Positions 1-6,984 of a DNA stretch of 21,200 bases are shown here, piece by piece. How positions within the stretch are numbered: the first letter of the stretch is position 1; each line of letters begins with the position of its first letter. The translations under genes were made by a program, and so were the position numbers. The DNA is from a virus, in the IMG/VR virus record IMGVR_UViG_3300044645_001672, positions 1 through 21,200 of that record; one strand, 5' to 3'. Under the pieces are notes generated by a model. That model worked only from the letters and a program-made list of their open reading frames with translations, was not told where the DNA came from and searched no databases.

Positions 1-1
1 A

Positions 2-709
2 GGCTCTGCATCTCTTCCAATGAATATCATGAGTAGCAGAAACTTTAATCATGGAACACAAATGGCTTCTGTTGCTTTAGAAGCAAACCCCAACATGCAG
101 ATCGTTTTTGTAAGAATTATTGGTAACTCTATTTTTGGACAAAGACAGACAACTGGTCCATCAGAAATAGCCGCAGCACTAAATTGGGTAATCGAAAATA
201 AGGATAGGTTTAATATTCAAGCGGTTGCCATGGCACAAGGACACCATAACCTTTTATCTGGAGCAAATTACTGCCCGAATAATTCTGTTGTTACTAAGTC
301 TTTGGCTAGCATGGTTGCTGCTGGAATAGCACCATTTTTTGCCTCTGGAAATAATGGAGACAAGAAGAGGGTTGACTGGCCTTCATGTGTTCCAAACGCA
401 ATATCTGTTGGCGCAGTAAGCACACAGTCTGAGGCTGAATTTTATTCAAATGATGACACATCTCTTCTCAGTTTCTTTGCACCAGGATCAGCCAAGGTTA
501 TTTATCCAGGTGGATCGACAGGATATGGAGTTGGAACTTCTATCTCTACTCAAATTGCGGCAGCCAACTGGGTAGCACTTAAGCAGTCAAAGCCAGGACT
601 ATCATACACTCAGTACTTGTCTTTGCTCAAATCAACTGCATCTGTAGCAAAAACATATAGCGGATCTGTGAATAAGATTATTAACTTGCAGGCGGCAATT
701 AATGGATAA
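2..709 (+). CDS. Subtilisin-like serine protease (S8 family), 5' end outside window
   Basis: The frame is open to the left edge, so the N-terminal part, which should carry the catalytic Asp, is missing. Counting from the Met at position 20, the subtilase His motif HGTQMAS is at residues 11-17, the oxyanion-hole Asn sits in ASGNNG at 108-113, and the catalytic Ser sits in GTSIS with Ser at 174. Order and spacing fit an S8 peptidase with three of its four key residues in view. The segment after the Ser motif is the usual helix. The last 8 bases overlap the next gene. In a phage it could act on virion or host surface proteins; that role is inference. The Ser-site box is GTSIS rather than the common GTSMA, a mild divergence. 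Confidence 0.85.
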   Translation, partial: GSASLPMNIMSSRNFNHGTQMASVALEANPNMQIVFVRIIGNSIFGQRQTTGPSEIAAALNWVIENKDRFNIQAVAMAQGHHNLLSGANYCPNNSVVTKSLASMVAAGIAPFFASGNNGDKKRVDWPSCVPNAISVGAVSTQSEAEFYSNDDTSLLSFFAPGSAKVIYPGGSTGYGVGTSISTQIAAANWVALKQSKPGLSYTQYLSLLKSTASVAKTYSGSVNKIINLQAAING

Positions 710-908
710 GACTACAGTTTTAGAAGGAATCATTAAAGATATTGGTGAAGAACTATACCAAAAATGGTACAATGGTCTTGCTATTGAAGATAGAACCGAA
801 GAGGCTTCGAAGGCTATGGCTAAAAATGCTGGAGAAACAGCTATTTGGGTAATTCAGACATTTATGTTTAAATTTAATGAAGCAGCAGATCAACTAAAGG
901 ATAGTTAA
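702..908 (+). CDS. Hypothetical small acidic protein, 68 aa
   Basis: The start overlaps the protease by 8 bases and the stop overlaps the thioredoxin start (TAATG), so the three genes are translationally coupled. The product is helical and charged, with no signal peptide or membrane segment and no motif I recognise. Coding is supported by the tight overlaps on both sides. Function unknown; a virion or adaptor role is only possible. Confidence 0.7.
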   Translation: MDKTTVLEGIIKDIGEELYQKWYNGLAIEDRTEEASKAMAKNAGETAIWVIQTFMFKFNEAADQLKDS

Positions 909-1210
909 TGAACATTACAGATACCACATTTGAAGACACGATAAATTCACACAAGATTGTTTTGGTTGATTTTTGGGCTGAATGGTGTGGTCCCTGTAAA
1001 AAGCTTTCACCCATATTAGATGAAATATCATCAGAAAATAATTTATGGGTTGCAAAGTTAAATGTTGATGAAAATCCAATAAAAACTGCCGAATTCTCAG
1101 TAACATCAATACCAACTATGGTATTATTTGAAAGCGGTAAACCAGTAAAAACTATAATTGGAGCAAAACCAAAGCATGTACTTGTTGAGGAGTTGTCCAA
1201 ATGGATCTAG
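908..1210 (+). CDS. Thioredoxin
   Basis: This is a complete 100-residue thioredoxin fold. The redox active site WCGPC is at residues 26-30, preceded by the VDFWAEW strand, and the cis-proline loop TSIPTM places Pro at residue 69. The length is close to the usual 105-110. It would reduce disulfides in the cytoplasm using host thioredoxin reductase. The start overlaps the upstream stop (TAATG) and the end overlaps the next small gene by 10 bases. Phage thioredoxins can also serve as polymerase processivity factors, but nothing here shows that. With AhpC and AhpD further along it forms part of a redox set. Confidence 0.93.
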   Translation: MNITDTTFEDTINSHKIVLVDFWAEWCGPCKKLSPILDEISSENNLWVAKLNVDENPIKTAEFSVTSIPTMVLFESGKPVKTIIGAKPKHVLVEELSKWI

Positions 1211-1371
1211 ACTTTGAAGCATGGCTTCTAGTTGGATATGAAAAAAAATGGATCTCAGATGTCTTTTGTGATACACATGAAGGTGCTCCAATGACAGATG
1301 AAGAAGCAGATGAATGGGAAGCTGGATTTGATCCATGCAGCTTTCATGTAAAACTATTAGATCAAAACTAA
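1201..1371 (+). CDS. Hypothetical small acidic protein, 56 aa
   Basis: The ATG lies inside the last codons of the thioredoxin gene (10-base overlap) and the frame runs 56 codons to TAA. The product is acidic and Trp-rich (MDLDFEAWLL at the start, DEEADEWEAGFDP near the middle) with two cysteines. No family recognised. Coding support comes from coupling to the thioredoxin gene and from filling the space up to the next ribosome-binding site. Confidence 0.65.
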   Translation: MDLDFEAWLLVGYEKKWISDVFCDTHEGAPMTDEEADEWEAGFDPCSFHVKLLDQN

Positions 1372-1418
1372 ATTTCTGTTCTCATGAAGAGGCAGAGGAA
1401 ATAAGGAGAATAAATTAA

Positions 1419-2579
1419 ATGAACTCATTTAAGAAAATCGCACTAGCCATGGTTGCAGCCATGACTTTGGGCACAATCGTAGCAACACCTGCAAGTGCTG
1501 CTGTAATGACAGTCGCTGTCGATCTCGCTGGAACGGCTAACACAACTGCCTCAGCAATCGCAACACCTGCATCATTGCCAGTCCCAGCAGACAACACAGT
1601 TGACGCTGCTGACGCACTTAGGTTCGTCGCAACAGTTGACACAGGAACAGTCGTTTCTGTAGTAACAACAAACGCAACAATCGTGTCTGCACTACACACA
1701 ACCGCTGCACCAGTAACATCGGCATCAGGCTCTTCAAGCCTAAGCATTGCAACTGGTACAGGAACAACTGCAACATTCTATGTCTATACAAAGACAACAG
1801 CAATTGGCACAGTTGTAATCAACAACGGTGGAACAACTCTTACATACTATGTACAGGGAACTGCTGGTAAGATCAACAACCTAACAGTAACTGCTCCAGC
1901 ATCAGGTGCTGCAGGTACAAAGCAAACAATTACAGTTGCTGCTGTAGATGTATTTGGAAACAAGGTTTCTGGTGCTGCAGTTGATGGTGTTACAAAAACA
2001 ATTACCGCAACAGTATTTGCTGCAACAGGAACACTTGATTCAGCAACGGCACTACTAGGTAGCGCACTCTCTGACTTTGGTGTGGCTGAGTTTAAAGTAA
2101 CTCTTCCTACAACTGGATCACGCACACTTATTACGTTTGCTCCAACAACTGCTGGTCAGGCAACAACTGCAGATGTAGTTGGTCTTCCTGCTCGTACGCT
2201 AGCACCATTTGCAGAAATCGCAGTTCGTGATCTAGTATCAGAACTTGCTGCACAGACTGCAGCTAAGGATGCAGCACTTGCTGCAAAGGCAATTTCAGAT
2301 GCTGCAGTTGTAAAGGCTAACGCTGATGCTGCTGCTGCACTAGCAACAGAGAAGGCAGCATCTGCTGCGGCTCTTACTGCTGAAAAAGCTGCTTCTGCCA
2401 AGGCTATTGCTGATGCAAAGGTCGCTTCTGATGCAGCACTTGCTGCTAAAGATGCACAGATCGCTAAGTTGACTGCAGATAATGCAGCAACACTTAAGTC
2501 TGTAAAGGCTGCATTTAACAAGTTGGCTCTTCAGTGGAACAAGAAGAATCCAAAAGCAAAGGTATCTTTGCTTAAGTAA
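1419..2579 (+). CDS. Secreted Ala/Thr-rich surface protein with C-terminal coiled coil
   Basis: The 386-residue product starts with a classical Sec signal peptide: basic MNSFKK, a hydrophobic core to about residue 20, and an ASA cleavage site near residue 27. Residues about 30-260 are Thr/Ala/Val-rich, and residues about 145-245 look like an Ig-like domain (KINNLTVTAPASG followed by a VDVFGN turn). Residues about 270-360 form an Ala-rich coiled coil with AAKDAALAAK-type heptads, ending in a basic tail. A strong AAGGAG ribosome-binding site precedes the ATG. Base composition and codon choice are visibly richer in GC than in neighbours, which suggests host origin or strong selection for expression. 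A perfect hairpin follows the stop. Likely a cell-wall or virion surface protein; function is inferred. Confidence 0.85.
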   Translation: MNSFKKIALAMVAAMTLGTIVATPASAAVMTVAVDLAGTANTTASAIATPASLPVPADNTVDAADALRFVATVDTGTVVSVVTTNATIVSALHTTAAPVTSASGSSSLSIATGTGTTATFYVYTKTTAIGTVVINNGGTTLTYYVQGTAGKINNLTVTAPASGAAGTKQTITVAAVDVFGNKVSGAAVDGVTKTITATVFAATGTLDSATALLGSALSDFGVAEFKVTLPTTGSRTLITFAPTTAGQATTADVVGLPARTLAPFAEIAVRDLVSELAAQTAAKDAALAAKAISDAAVVKANADAAAALATEKAASAAALTAEKAASAKAIADAKVASDAALAAKDAQIAKLTADNAATLKSVKAAFNKLALQWNKKNPKAKVSLLK

Positions 2580-2584
2580 TTAAT

Positions 2585-2613
2585 AAATGGGGCGGATTTT
2601 ATCCGCCCCATTT
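2585..2613 (+). terminator. Perfect 13-bp hairpin terminator after the secreted protein gene
   Basis: The arms AAATGGGGCGGAT (2585-2597) and ATCCGCCCCATTT (2601-2613) are perfectly complementary with a 3-base loop. The hairpin lies 5 bases after the stop and is followed by a T-rich stretch. It is likely to work as an intrinsic terminator and isolates the secreted gene from the next one. Confidence 0.88.
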
Positions 2614-2645
2614 ACCTTTTATCTAATAGAGAGAATAATTAAAAC

Positions 2646-2846
2646 ATGGAATCAACTAAAAGAACATTGTTAAAAACATTAAGCTGGGAAACATTTCACC
2701 TAGTTGGTGTTGCAGGAGTTATTTACTTATTTACGGGTGAATGGGAATATGCAAGCCTGGGTGCACTTATTTATATTGGCTGGGAAGCTCTAGGATATTT
2801 TCTACATGAAAGAGTTTGGGCTAAGTTTGGAAATAAACTTAAGTAG
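2646..2846 (+). CDS. DUF2061 family small membrane protein
   Basis: The 66-residue protein has two hydrophobic segments (about 17-29 and 37-52) and the family hallmarks: an N-terminal KRTLLKTLSWETFH block and the C-terminal YFLHERVW signature. DUF2061 proteins are predicted inner-membrane proteins of unknown role. The length is at the short end for the family but both signature blocks are present. It follows the terminator and is separated by 6 bases from the monooxygenase gene, so the two probably share a transcript. Confidence 0.8.
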   Translation: MESTKRTLLKTLSWETFHLVGVAGVIYLFTGEWEYASLGALIYIGWEALGYFLHERVWAKFGNKLK

Positions 2847-2852
2847 AAAAAA

Positions 2853-3656
2853 TTGATTAGATTTCATTTTATGGGTAGAGAAAATGATTTATCTCCAGAA
2901 GGAATAATTAATCTTTCAGAAGAGCTGGATCAGTTCGGCTATTACTCTTTAATGTTAACTTATGACCCTCTAGTCCCAGATAACTTAATAAAATGTGCTT
3001 ATGCTTTAAACAAAAATCATAAAATAAAATATATGCAGGCAATAAGAACATACTCCATATCACCAGAGTACATGGGTATGATTTGCAGAGCTTTTGATGA
3101 AATTCAAAAAGATAGGCTAATGCTTAACATAGTTTCTGGAGATATTAATAGCAGAGAAACCTTTCTGTCAGATTCGGTATTTATATCTAAATATATAGAC
3201 ACTCCTGAAAATAGATTAGTCTATACAGACGAGTGGATTAAAAAGTTTTTATCATTAAAATCTGTACGCAATTTCCCAGAAATTGTAATGGGCGGCCATT
3301 CTGAAAAAACAATTGAGATTTCTAATAAAAATAACTTTACAAGTTTAGTTTCATGGTCTGAATATAAAAAACCAGAGAATAATATAAAATTTAGTATGGC
3401 TAGCAGGCAAATGGTGAGCCTAGGGGTTGTAATAAGGGATACATATGCTGAGGCAAAAAGTGTCATGGATAAATTATCAAATCCCTACGCATCAAACTTT
3501 ACTGTATTTGGATCTAGGCAAGAAGTTAAAGATTTTATGATAGACTTGTATAATGGTGGTATATCAGATATTCAAATAACTAACCACATGCAAGACGATC
3601 AGTATCATAATATACATGATTTGGTAAAAGAGATAATTGGAGAGATTAATGGGTAA
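2853..3656 (+). CDS. Luciferase-like flavin monooxygenase, SsuD-like
   Basis: The 267-residue product resembles the N-terminal two thirds of FMNH2-dependent alkanesulfonate monooxygenase (SsuD) in the bacterial luciferase superfamily. The block RTYSISPEYMG followed by DRLMLNIVSGD aligns with the SsuD segment that follows its RPGLISP motif and ends in RLLINVVTGGD. A later EIVMGGHSEKTIEIS block also fits the family. SsuD is about 380 residues, so this form is compact. The chosen start is TTG, which gives the expected first beta strand (IRFHF); ATG at 2871 is the alternative and neither has a good ribosome-binding site. Substrate unknown; sulfur scavenging from sulfonates is an inference. Confidence 0.8.
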   Translation: MIRFHFMGRENDLSPEGIINLSEELDQFGYYSLMLTYDPLVPDNLIKCAYALNKNHKIKYMQAIRTYSISPEYMGMICRAFDEIQKDRLMLNIVSGDINSRETFLSDSVFISKYIDTPENRLVYTDEWIKKFLSLKSVRNFPEIVMGGHSEKTIEISNKNNFTSLVSWSEYKKPENNIKFSMASRQMVSLGVVIRDTYAEAKSVMDKLSNPYASNFTVFGSRQEVKDFMIDLYNGGISDIQITNHMQDDQYHNIHDLVKEIIGEING

Positions 3657-3792
3657 ACATCTAGACAAAATTCAAAAGGCATTAGAGCAGAGAATCGCTG
3701 CTACGCCAAACGGATCTGGTTATAAAAAGCCTGGATCTATGAATAAAAAGAAAACTGGATACCGTGGACAAAAAGCTAGGGGAAATAAGTAA
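3649..3792 (+). CDS. Hypothetical small basic protein, 47 aa
   Basis: The ATG lies inside the end of the monooxygenase gene (8-base overlap). The product is strongly basic in its second half (NKKKTGYRGQKARGNK), suggesting nucleic-acid binding or a disordered tail. No family recognised. Coding support is the coupled start and the close spacing to the next gene. Confidence 0.6.
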   Translation: MGKHLDKIQKALEQRIAATPNGSGYKKPGSMNKKKTGYRGQKARGNK

Positions 3793-3796
3793 CAAT

Positions 3797-3919
3797 ATGT
3801 TGTCTGGCAAGTGTGAAGTAAAAGAATGTAATAAGCCTGCATCTCATATAGGGTCACTTCCTGAAAGCGGAATAATAGATATGTGCTCAAATTGCTACAA
3901 TAAGTTGTACAAGTCATGA
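3797..3919 (+). CDS. Zinc-finger microprotein, 40 aa
   Basis: The frame gives 40 residues with paired cysteines: C6 and C11 in KCEVKEC, then C30 and C33 in MCSNC, a likely zinc-binding treble-clef or ribbon. The stop overlaps the next start (ATGA). Small Cys-pair proteins of this kind recur in this window and in actinophages generally; no specific function can be given. Confidence 0.65.
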   Translation: MLSGKCEVKECNKPASHIGSLPESGIIDMCSNCYNKLYKS

Positions 3920-4218
3920 TAGAAAAAAATCCAGAAGATATCGGATTGCCAACACCTAGGGATTATGAAAACGGTGTTGTTGCAGATGACTGGAGAACAA
4001 GCAGCTTTGAATGCCCAGATTGTTTTACTCAGATACATATAGTAACAAATTTACCAGAAAGATTTAAGCCGTTTAGAATATCTTGCCCATGCGCTTTTGC
4101 TAAAATGCACAGATATCGTGAATGGGAGAAGGTTCCATATGATCAAATTGACTGGGAAGCATTAAAAAAGAGATGGGAAGAAAAAGATGGAAAAGAAGAT
4201 ACTTACATACCACGATAA
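3916..4218 (+). CDS. Zinc-ribbon protein, 100 aa
   Basis: The product carries a CPDC pair at about residues 33-36 and a CPC pair at about 57-59, a probable zinc site, followed by a charged Trp-rich tail (REWEKVPYDQIDWEALKKRW). It starts on the upstream stop (ATGA) and overlaps the 2OG oxygenase start by 32 bases. No named family recognised. Confidence 0.75.
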   Translation: MIEKNPEDIGLPTPRDYENGVVADDWRTSSFECPDCFTQIHIVTNLPERFKPFRISCPCAFAKMHRYREWEKVPYDQIDWEALKKRWEEKDGKEDTYIPR

Positions 4219-4954
4219 AATTCATGTAATAGAGAATTTTATTTCACCACATACAGCCAATCTGTTAACAAACCTACAAAATAAATTTTTAAGCCCAACA
4301 CCACATAATAAGTTTATCTTTGGCGGATTATCTGGATATGCAGTGTCACCAATAGAATATGTTTCAGATTATACTGGAGATCCAGAGTTTGATTTAGGAT
4401 TAGATTTATTTCAGATGATAGCAACCTCTATGGTTGAGGCTGTATCTTTATTCTATGAAACAAAGTTTATAGCAAAAAGTATGTTTTACAGCAGCATGCT
4501 TCCAGGTGCAGAAAATAAGCTGCATATGGATAACCACTATATAAGCGATGACAAGACATTAAAGATTAGAGAAAATGAATATTCAGATAGAGCAGCTCTT
4601 TTATACTTAAACGATGCCTATACTGGCGGAGAGCTATACTTCCCGCTACAAGATTTTGAATATAAGCCACCAACAGGATCATTAATATTTTTTGAGGGAG
4701 ACTATACGATACCTCACGGTGTTAAAAAGGTTGAATCTGGCGTAAGAAATAATATGATTTCCTTTCTATATCATGAAAGGGATAAGGATAGGCCTAGAAA
4801 TAGACCAATGTATGAAACAGAAATAGAAATTACTGAAGAAATGGTTTTAGACTCATTGTCAAAAGGCATCTCTTCAGACAATGGCTCAAATAGCGGTATA
4901 AAGCCCTGGGAAGGGCATCTGAGCCGTTATCAAGTAAATGATATAATAGACTGA
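4187..4954 (+). CDS. 2OG-Fe(II) oxygenase, prolyl-4-hydroxylase-like
   Basis: The 255-residue protein has the double-stranded beta-helix metal site: H113-M-D115 (in KLHMDNHY), a distal His at 177 (IPHGVKKVESG) and the 2-oxoglutarate-binding Arg at 187 (GVRNNM). The strand LLYLNDAYTGGELYF is typical of the P4Hc group. It would hydroxylate an unidentified substrate using Fe(II), O2 and 2-oxoglutarate. The first 32 bases overlap the zinc-ribbon gene; GGGAAG precedes the ATG. Such oxygenases are frequent in aquatic phages. The C-terminal 60 residues are acidic and lie outside the catalytic core. Confidence 0.87.
   Translation: MEKKILTYHDKIHVIENFISPHTANLLTNLQNKFLSPTPHNKFIFGGLSGYAVSPIEYVSDYTGDPEFDLGLDLFQMIATSMVEAVSLFYETKFIAKSMFYSSMLPGAENKLHMDNHYISDDKTLKIRENEYSDRAALLYLNDAYTGGELYFPLQDFEYKPPTGSLIFFEGDYTIPHGVKKVESGVRNNMISFLYHERDKDRPRNRPMYETEIEITEEMVLDSLSKGISSDNGSNSGIKPWEGHLSRYQVNDIID
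4939..4947 (+). promoter_or_regulatory. Extended -10 promoter candidate for gene 5005
   Basis: TG-A-TATAAT lies inside the last codons of the 2OG oxygenase gene, 57 bases ahead of the next start. No -35 hexamer fits. The extended -10 and the 7-bp leader hairpin (TAGATGG at 4955-4961 with CCATCTA at 4972-4978) followed by a strong AGGAG site suggest a separate transcript for the downstream short genes. Confidence 0.45.
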
Positions 4955-5004
4955 TAGATGGCATTCTAGACCCATCTAAATAACAAACCTATAGGAGAAA
5001 AAAA

Positions 5005-5151
5005 ATGACAGACGGATTGAATTTAACAGGATTTAACGAAGTAAAGCCAGCAGTACAGCACACAATTGGTGAGCAGTACGCAGCAGCACCAGGAGCAGCT
5101 GATTCAGCATCAGATGTTTCAAACCAGGCATCAGCACAAGGTCCAAAGTAA
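5005..5151 (+). CDS. Hypothetical small protein, 48 aa
   Basis: This has the best ribosome-binding site of the region (ATAGGAG, then A8 before the ATG). The product begins MTDGLNLTGFNEVKPAV and continues Ala/Ser-rich and disordered (AAAPGAADSASDVSNQAS). A longer open frame covers part of the same DNA in another phase, but this start, codon pattern and stop are better supported. Function unknown. Confidence 0.7.
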   Translation: MTDGLNLTGFNEVKPAVQHTIGEQYAAAPGAADSASDVSNQASAQGPK

Positions 5152-5155
5152 AAAT

Positions 5156-5317
5156 ATGTGCGCTATGTGTGGATGTAGCTCAGAAGCCTTCATGGGAGTA
5201 GAGCTACCAAATCAAAATGTTTATGACGTTGGCGCAACAGCAATTGTAATTGAGCCAGCAATGTTTGGGACTGAATCCTCTAACCCACTTGGAGCTAAAT
5301 CGGGGGATATGGATTAA
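5156..5317 (+). CDS. Cys-rich small protein, 53 aa
   Basis: I place the start at 5156 because the upstream part of this frame is covered by gene 5005-5151. The N-terminus MCAMCGCSSE gives a C2-x-x-C5-x-C7 cluster that could bind a metal; the rest is unremarkable. The stop overlaps the next ATG (TAATG). The ribosome-binding site is weak, so translation probably depends on coupling to the upstream gene. No family recognised. Confidence 0.65.
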   Translation: MCAMCGCSSEAFMGVELPNQNVYDVGATAIVIEPAMFGTESSNPLGAKSGDMD

Positions 5318-5526
5318 TGTCTGAAAACGGAACAGGAATGGCATCGCCATCAAATTCTGAACCATCTGGTGCAGTTACATCAAGAGAAGCAACAGCAAAA
5401 TCACCAAGCCAAGGTAAATTTAGATCTGGAATGAATAATCCAAAGCCTAAAATTGACACTAACAAACATGGAATAAGAAGAGAAACTTCTTTAGCTCCAA
5501 AAAAAGTTGGAAGAAAAAAAATATAA
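5317..5526 (+). CDS. Hypothetical disordered basic protein, 69 aa
   Basis: It starts on the upstream stop (TAATG). Composition is Ser/Pro/Lys-rich and low in hydrophobics, with a basic C-terminus (KKVGRKKI), so it is probably disordered. It is the last gene before a hairpin terminator. No family recognised. Confidence 0.6.
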   Translation: MSENGTGMASPSNSEPSGAVTSREATAKSPSQGKFRSGMNNPKPKIDTNKHGIRRETSLAPKKVGRKKI

Positions 5527-5541
5527 AAACTTTATAGTAAG

Positions 5542-5572
5542 AAGGTCCATTAATTAATTAGTGGGCTTTTCT
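5542..5572 (+). terminator. Intrinsic terminator before the ahpC promoter
   Basis: The arms from 5542 (AAG, then TCCATTAAT after one bulged G) and to 5568 (ATTAGTGGGCTT) pair over about 12 bp with some G-T pairs, then TTTTCTTATT follows. It lies 16 bases after the stop of the preceding gene and just before a new promoter. Confidence 0.7.
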
Positions 5573-5582
5573 TATTGTAGCG

Positions 5583-5611
5583 TTGACATCAGTTTTTAAA
5601 TATTGTATAAT
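5583..5611 (+). promoter_or_regulatory. Consensus sigma70-type promoter for ahpC-ahpD
   Basis: TTGACA (5583-5588), 17 bases, TATAAT (5606-5611). Both hexamers match the consensus. Transcription should begin near 5618, leaving a leader of about 47 bases. Confidence 0.88.
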
Positions 5612-5623
5612 TAAGTAGGTTTT

Positions 5624-5647
5624 ATGGTGCACGAAGTACCATTTTTT
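5624..5647 (+). promoter_or_regulatory. Leader hairpin followed by U-run (attenuator-like)
   Basis: The stem ATGGTGC (5624-5630) pairs with GTACCAT (5636-5642), including one G-T pair, around loop ACGAA; T6 follows directly (5642-5647). It begins about 6 bases from the predicted transcript start and lies 18 bases ahead of the ahpC start. The shape is that of a short intrinsic terminator, so it could attenuate transcription, but a 5' stabilising hairpin is equally possible. Confidence 0.55.
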
Positions 5648-5664
5648 ATAGAAGAAAAGATAAA

Positions 5665-6204
5665 ATGAAAACAATCGGTGATAAGTTAGGTAATTTTTCT
5701 TTAGTTGGAGTTAAGCCAGGTGCCTTAACTTATGAAGATAGTTCTTTTGAAGTTCTTAATCAGGACTCATTTCCTGGAAAGTGGAAGATAATTGTTTTTT
5801 ATCCAAAAGATTTTACATTTGTATGTCCAACAGAAATTGTTGCTTATGACAAACTAGTTAATGACTTTAATGACAGAGATACCGTTCTTATAACAGGCTC
5901 TGTAGATAATGAATTTTGTAAGATTGCATGGAGAAATGCACACGAAGATCTACGTAAAACAAACTCGTGGTCTTTTGCTGATACAGCCAGACAATTGGCA
6001 GAAGATCTTGGAGTAATATCTCCATCAGGAGTTGCATATCGTGCAACATTTATAATCGATCCAGAAAATACAATTCAGCATGTAACTGTTAATAATCTTG
6101 ATGTTGGAAGAAATGCCGATGAAGCTCTTCGTGTTTTAGATGCTCTGCAAACGGGAGAGCTTTGTGCATGTAACAGACCTTTAGGCGGTGAAACAATTGG
6201 CTGA
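5665..6204 (+). CDS. ahpC: Alkyl hydroperoxide reductase AhpC (2-Cys peroxiredoxin)
   Basis: This 179-residue peroxiredoxin closely follows the actinobacterial AhpC layout. KDFTFVCPTEI holds the peroxidatic Cys54, GVAYRATFIIDPENTIQ the conserved Arg region, and the C-terminal GELCACN the resolving Cys pair at 167 and 169, as in mycobacterial AhpC, which is recycled by AhpD. An extra Cys85 sits in EFCKIAW. It would reduce H2O2, alkyl hydroperoxides or peroxynitrite. It is driven by a consensus promoter with a leader hairpin; the ribosome-binding site is only purine-rich. Its end overlaps ahpD by 17 bases (8 if ahpD starts at its TTG). Confidence 0.95.
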   Translation: MKTIGDKLGNFSLVGVKPGALTYEDSSFEVLNQDSFPGKWKIIVFYPKDFTFVCPTEIVAYDKLVNDFNDRDTVLITGSVDNEFCKIAWRNAHEDLRKTNSWSFADTARQLAEDLGVISPSGVAYRATFIIDPENTIQHVTVNNLDVGRNADEALRVLDALQTGELCACNRPLGGETIG

Positions 6205-6715
6205 TTGGGTAGAGCTACTTAAGGAGTCACTCCCTGAATATGCTAAAGATATAAAGCTTAACCTTGATTCTGTAATGAATAGAAGCTCTGGGATTAATAC
6301 AGAGGACGCAAGATACATAGCTCTTGCCGCAGCGTTTGCTACTGGAAACTCCAAGCTTGTTGCATTCATATCATCAAACTCAGATAATGAAGTTGAAAAA
6401 AATGCTGCTCTTACAGCTGGATCCATAATGGCTCAAAACAATGTTTGGTATCCATATTTAGAGATGGCAGATGACCCTAACCTTTCTGGCCTTCCAGCTC
6501 AGCTAAGAATGAATGCTATTGCCACACATGGCGGAACTGAAAAGACAAAGTTTGAGGGGTATTCTTTAGCTGCATCAATTGTAGGTAAATGTCATTTCTG
6601 CGTAAAGGGCCATTATGAAACTCTTAAAGGGTTTGGCTATACAGCAGAGCAACTAAGAGATATCGGAAGAATTGCAGCAACAATGAATGCAGTTTCAAAG
6701 ATATTATCTGCATGA
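6188..6715 (+). CDS. ahpD: Alkyl hydroperoxidase AhpD, reductant of AhpC
   Basis: The product aligns along its length with mycobacterial AhpD: LPEYAKDIKLNL near the N-terminus, MAQNNVWYPYLE in the middle, LRMNAIATHG, then the FE Glu and the active site C135-HF-C138 with His142 (CxxCxxxH). AhpD passes electrons to oxidised AhpC through a lipoyl-dependent chain supplied by the host. The start is ambiguous: GTG at 6188, or TTG at 6197, which has AGGCGG at good spacing and gives an N-terminus closer to known AhpD. Both overlap ahpC, so translation is coupled. Confidence 0.93.
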   Translation: MKQLADWVELLKESLPEYAKDIKLNLDSVMNRSSGINTEDARYIALAAAFATGNSKLVAFISSNSDNEVEKNAALTAGSIMAQNNVWYPYLEMADDPNLSGLPAQLRMNAIATHGGTEKTKFEGYSLAASIVGKCHFCVKGHYETLKGFGYTAEQLRDIGRIAATMNAVSKILSA

Positions 6716-6855
6716 TAAAAGATTTTTTCGGTGGTATTATTTGCAGTATCAAGAGTCATAATTTAGTTTATGGAGGCTCTTGCCCATTTACTGGAATGTC
6801 ATACGATTATTGTAAGAGATGCAACAGAATGATACCTATTGAGGAGATTGATTAA
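6712..6855 (+). CDS. Cys-rich microprotein, 47 aa
   Basis: It starts on the ahpD stop (ATGA) and ends one base before the next ATG. Residues C11, C24, C34 and C37 (YCKRC), with H16, could bind zinc or a cluster. The N-terminus MIKDFFGGIICS is hydrophobic. Overlap with ahpD places it in the redox operon. No named family recognised. Confidence 0.65.
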   Translation: MIKDFFGGIICSIKSHNLVYGGSCPFTGMSYDYCKRCNRMIPIEEID

Positions 6856-6984
6856 ATGAAAATGTGTGTATGCAACAAGAGTGCAAATCATCCATATTGT
6901 GACGGAAGCCATAATAAGAGATTAATTGAAAACTCAAAGGGCACACCTTTTGTGCAAACAAAAGAGCCAGAGGAAGAAAAGTGA
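6856..6984 (+). CDS. CDGSH-type 2Fe-2S protein, 42 aa
   Basis: The sequence has the full CDGSH-domain ligand set: C4, C6, C15 and H19, in CVCNKS followed by YCDGSH. Three Cys and one His bind a redox-active [2Fe-2S] cluster in this family. At 42 residues it is a minimal domain. It directly follows the Cys-rich gene and its stop overlaps the next GTG start (GTGA). Its position behind ahpC and ahpD suggests a redox or iron-sulfur role, which is inference. Confidence 0.85.
   Translation: MKMCVCNKSANHPYCDGSHNKRLIENSKGTPFVQTKEPEEEK

Noticed and set aside
1415-2521. Several long antisense frames across the secreted protein gene
   Set aside because: They are shadows produced by the Ala/Thr-rich codons of the sense gene.
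5066-5155. N-terminal extension of the Cys-rich protein at 5156
   Set aside because: It is a Gln/His-rich shadow of gene 5005-5151, which has a strong ribosome-binding site in another phase.
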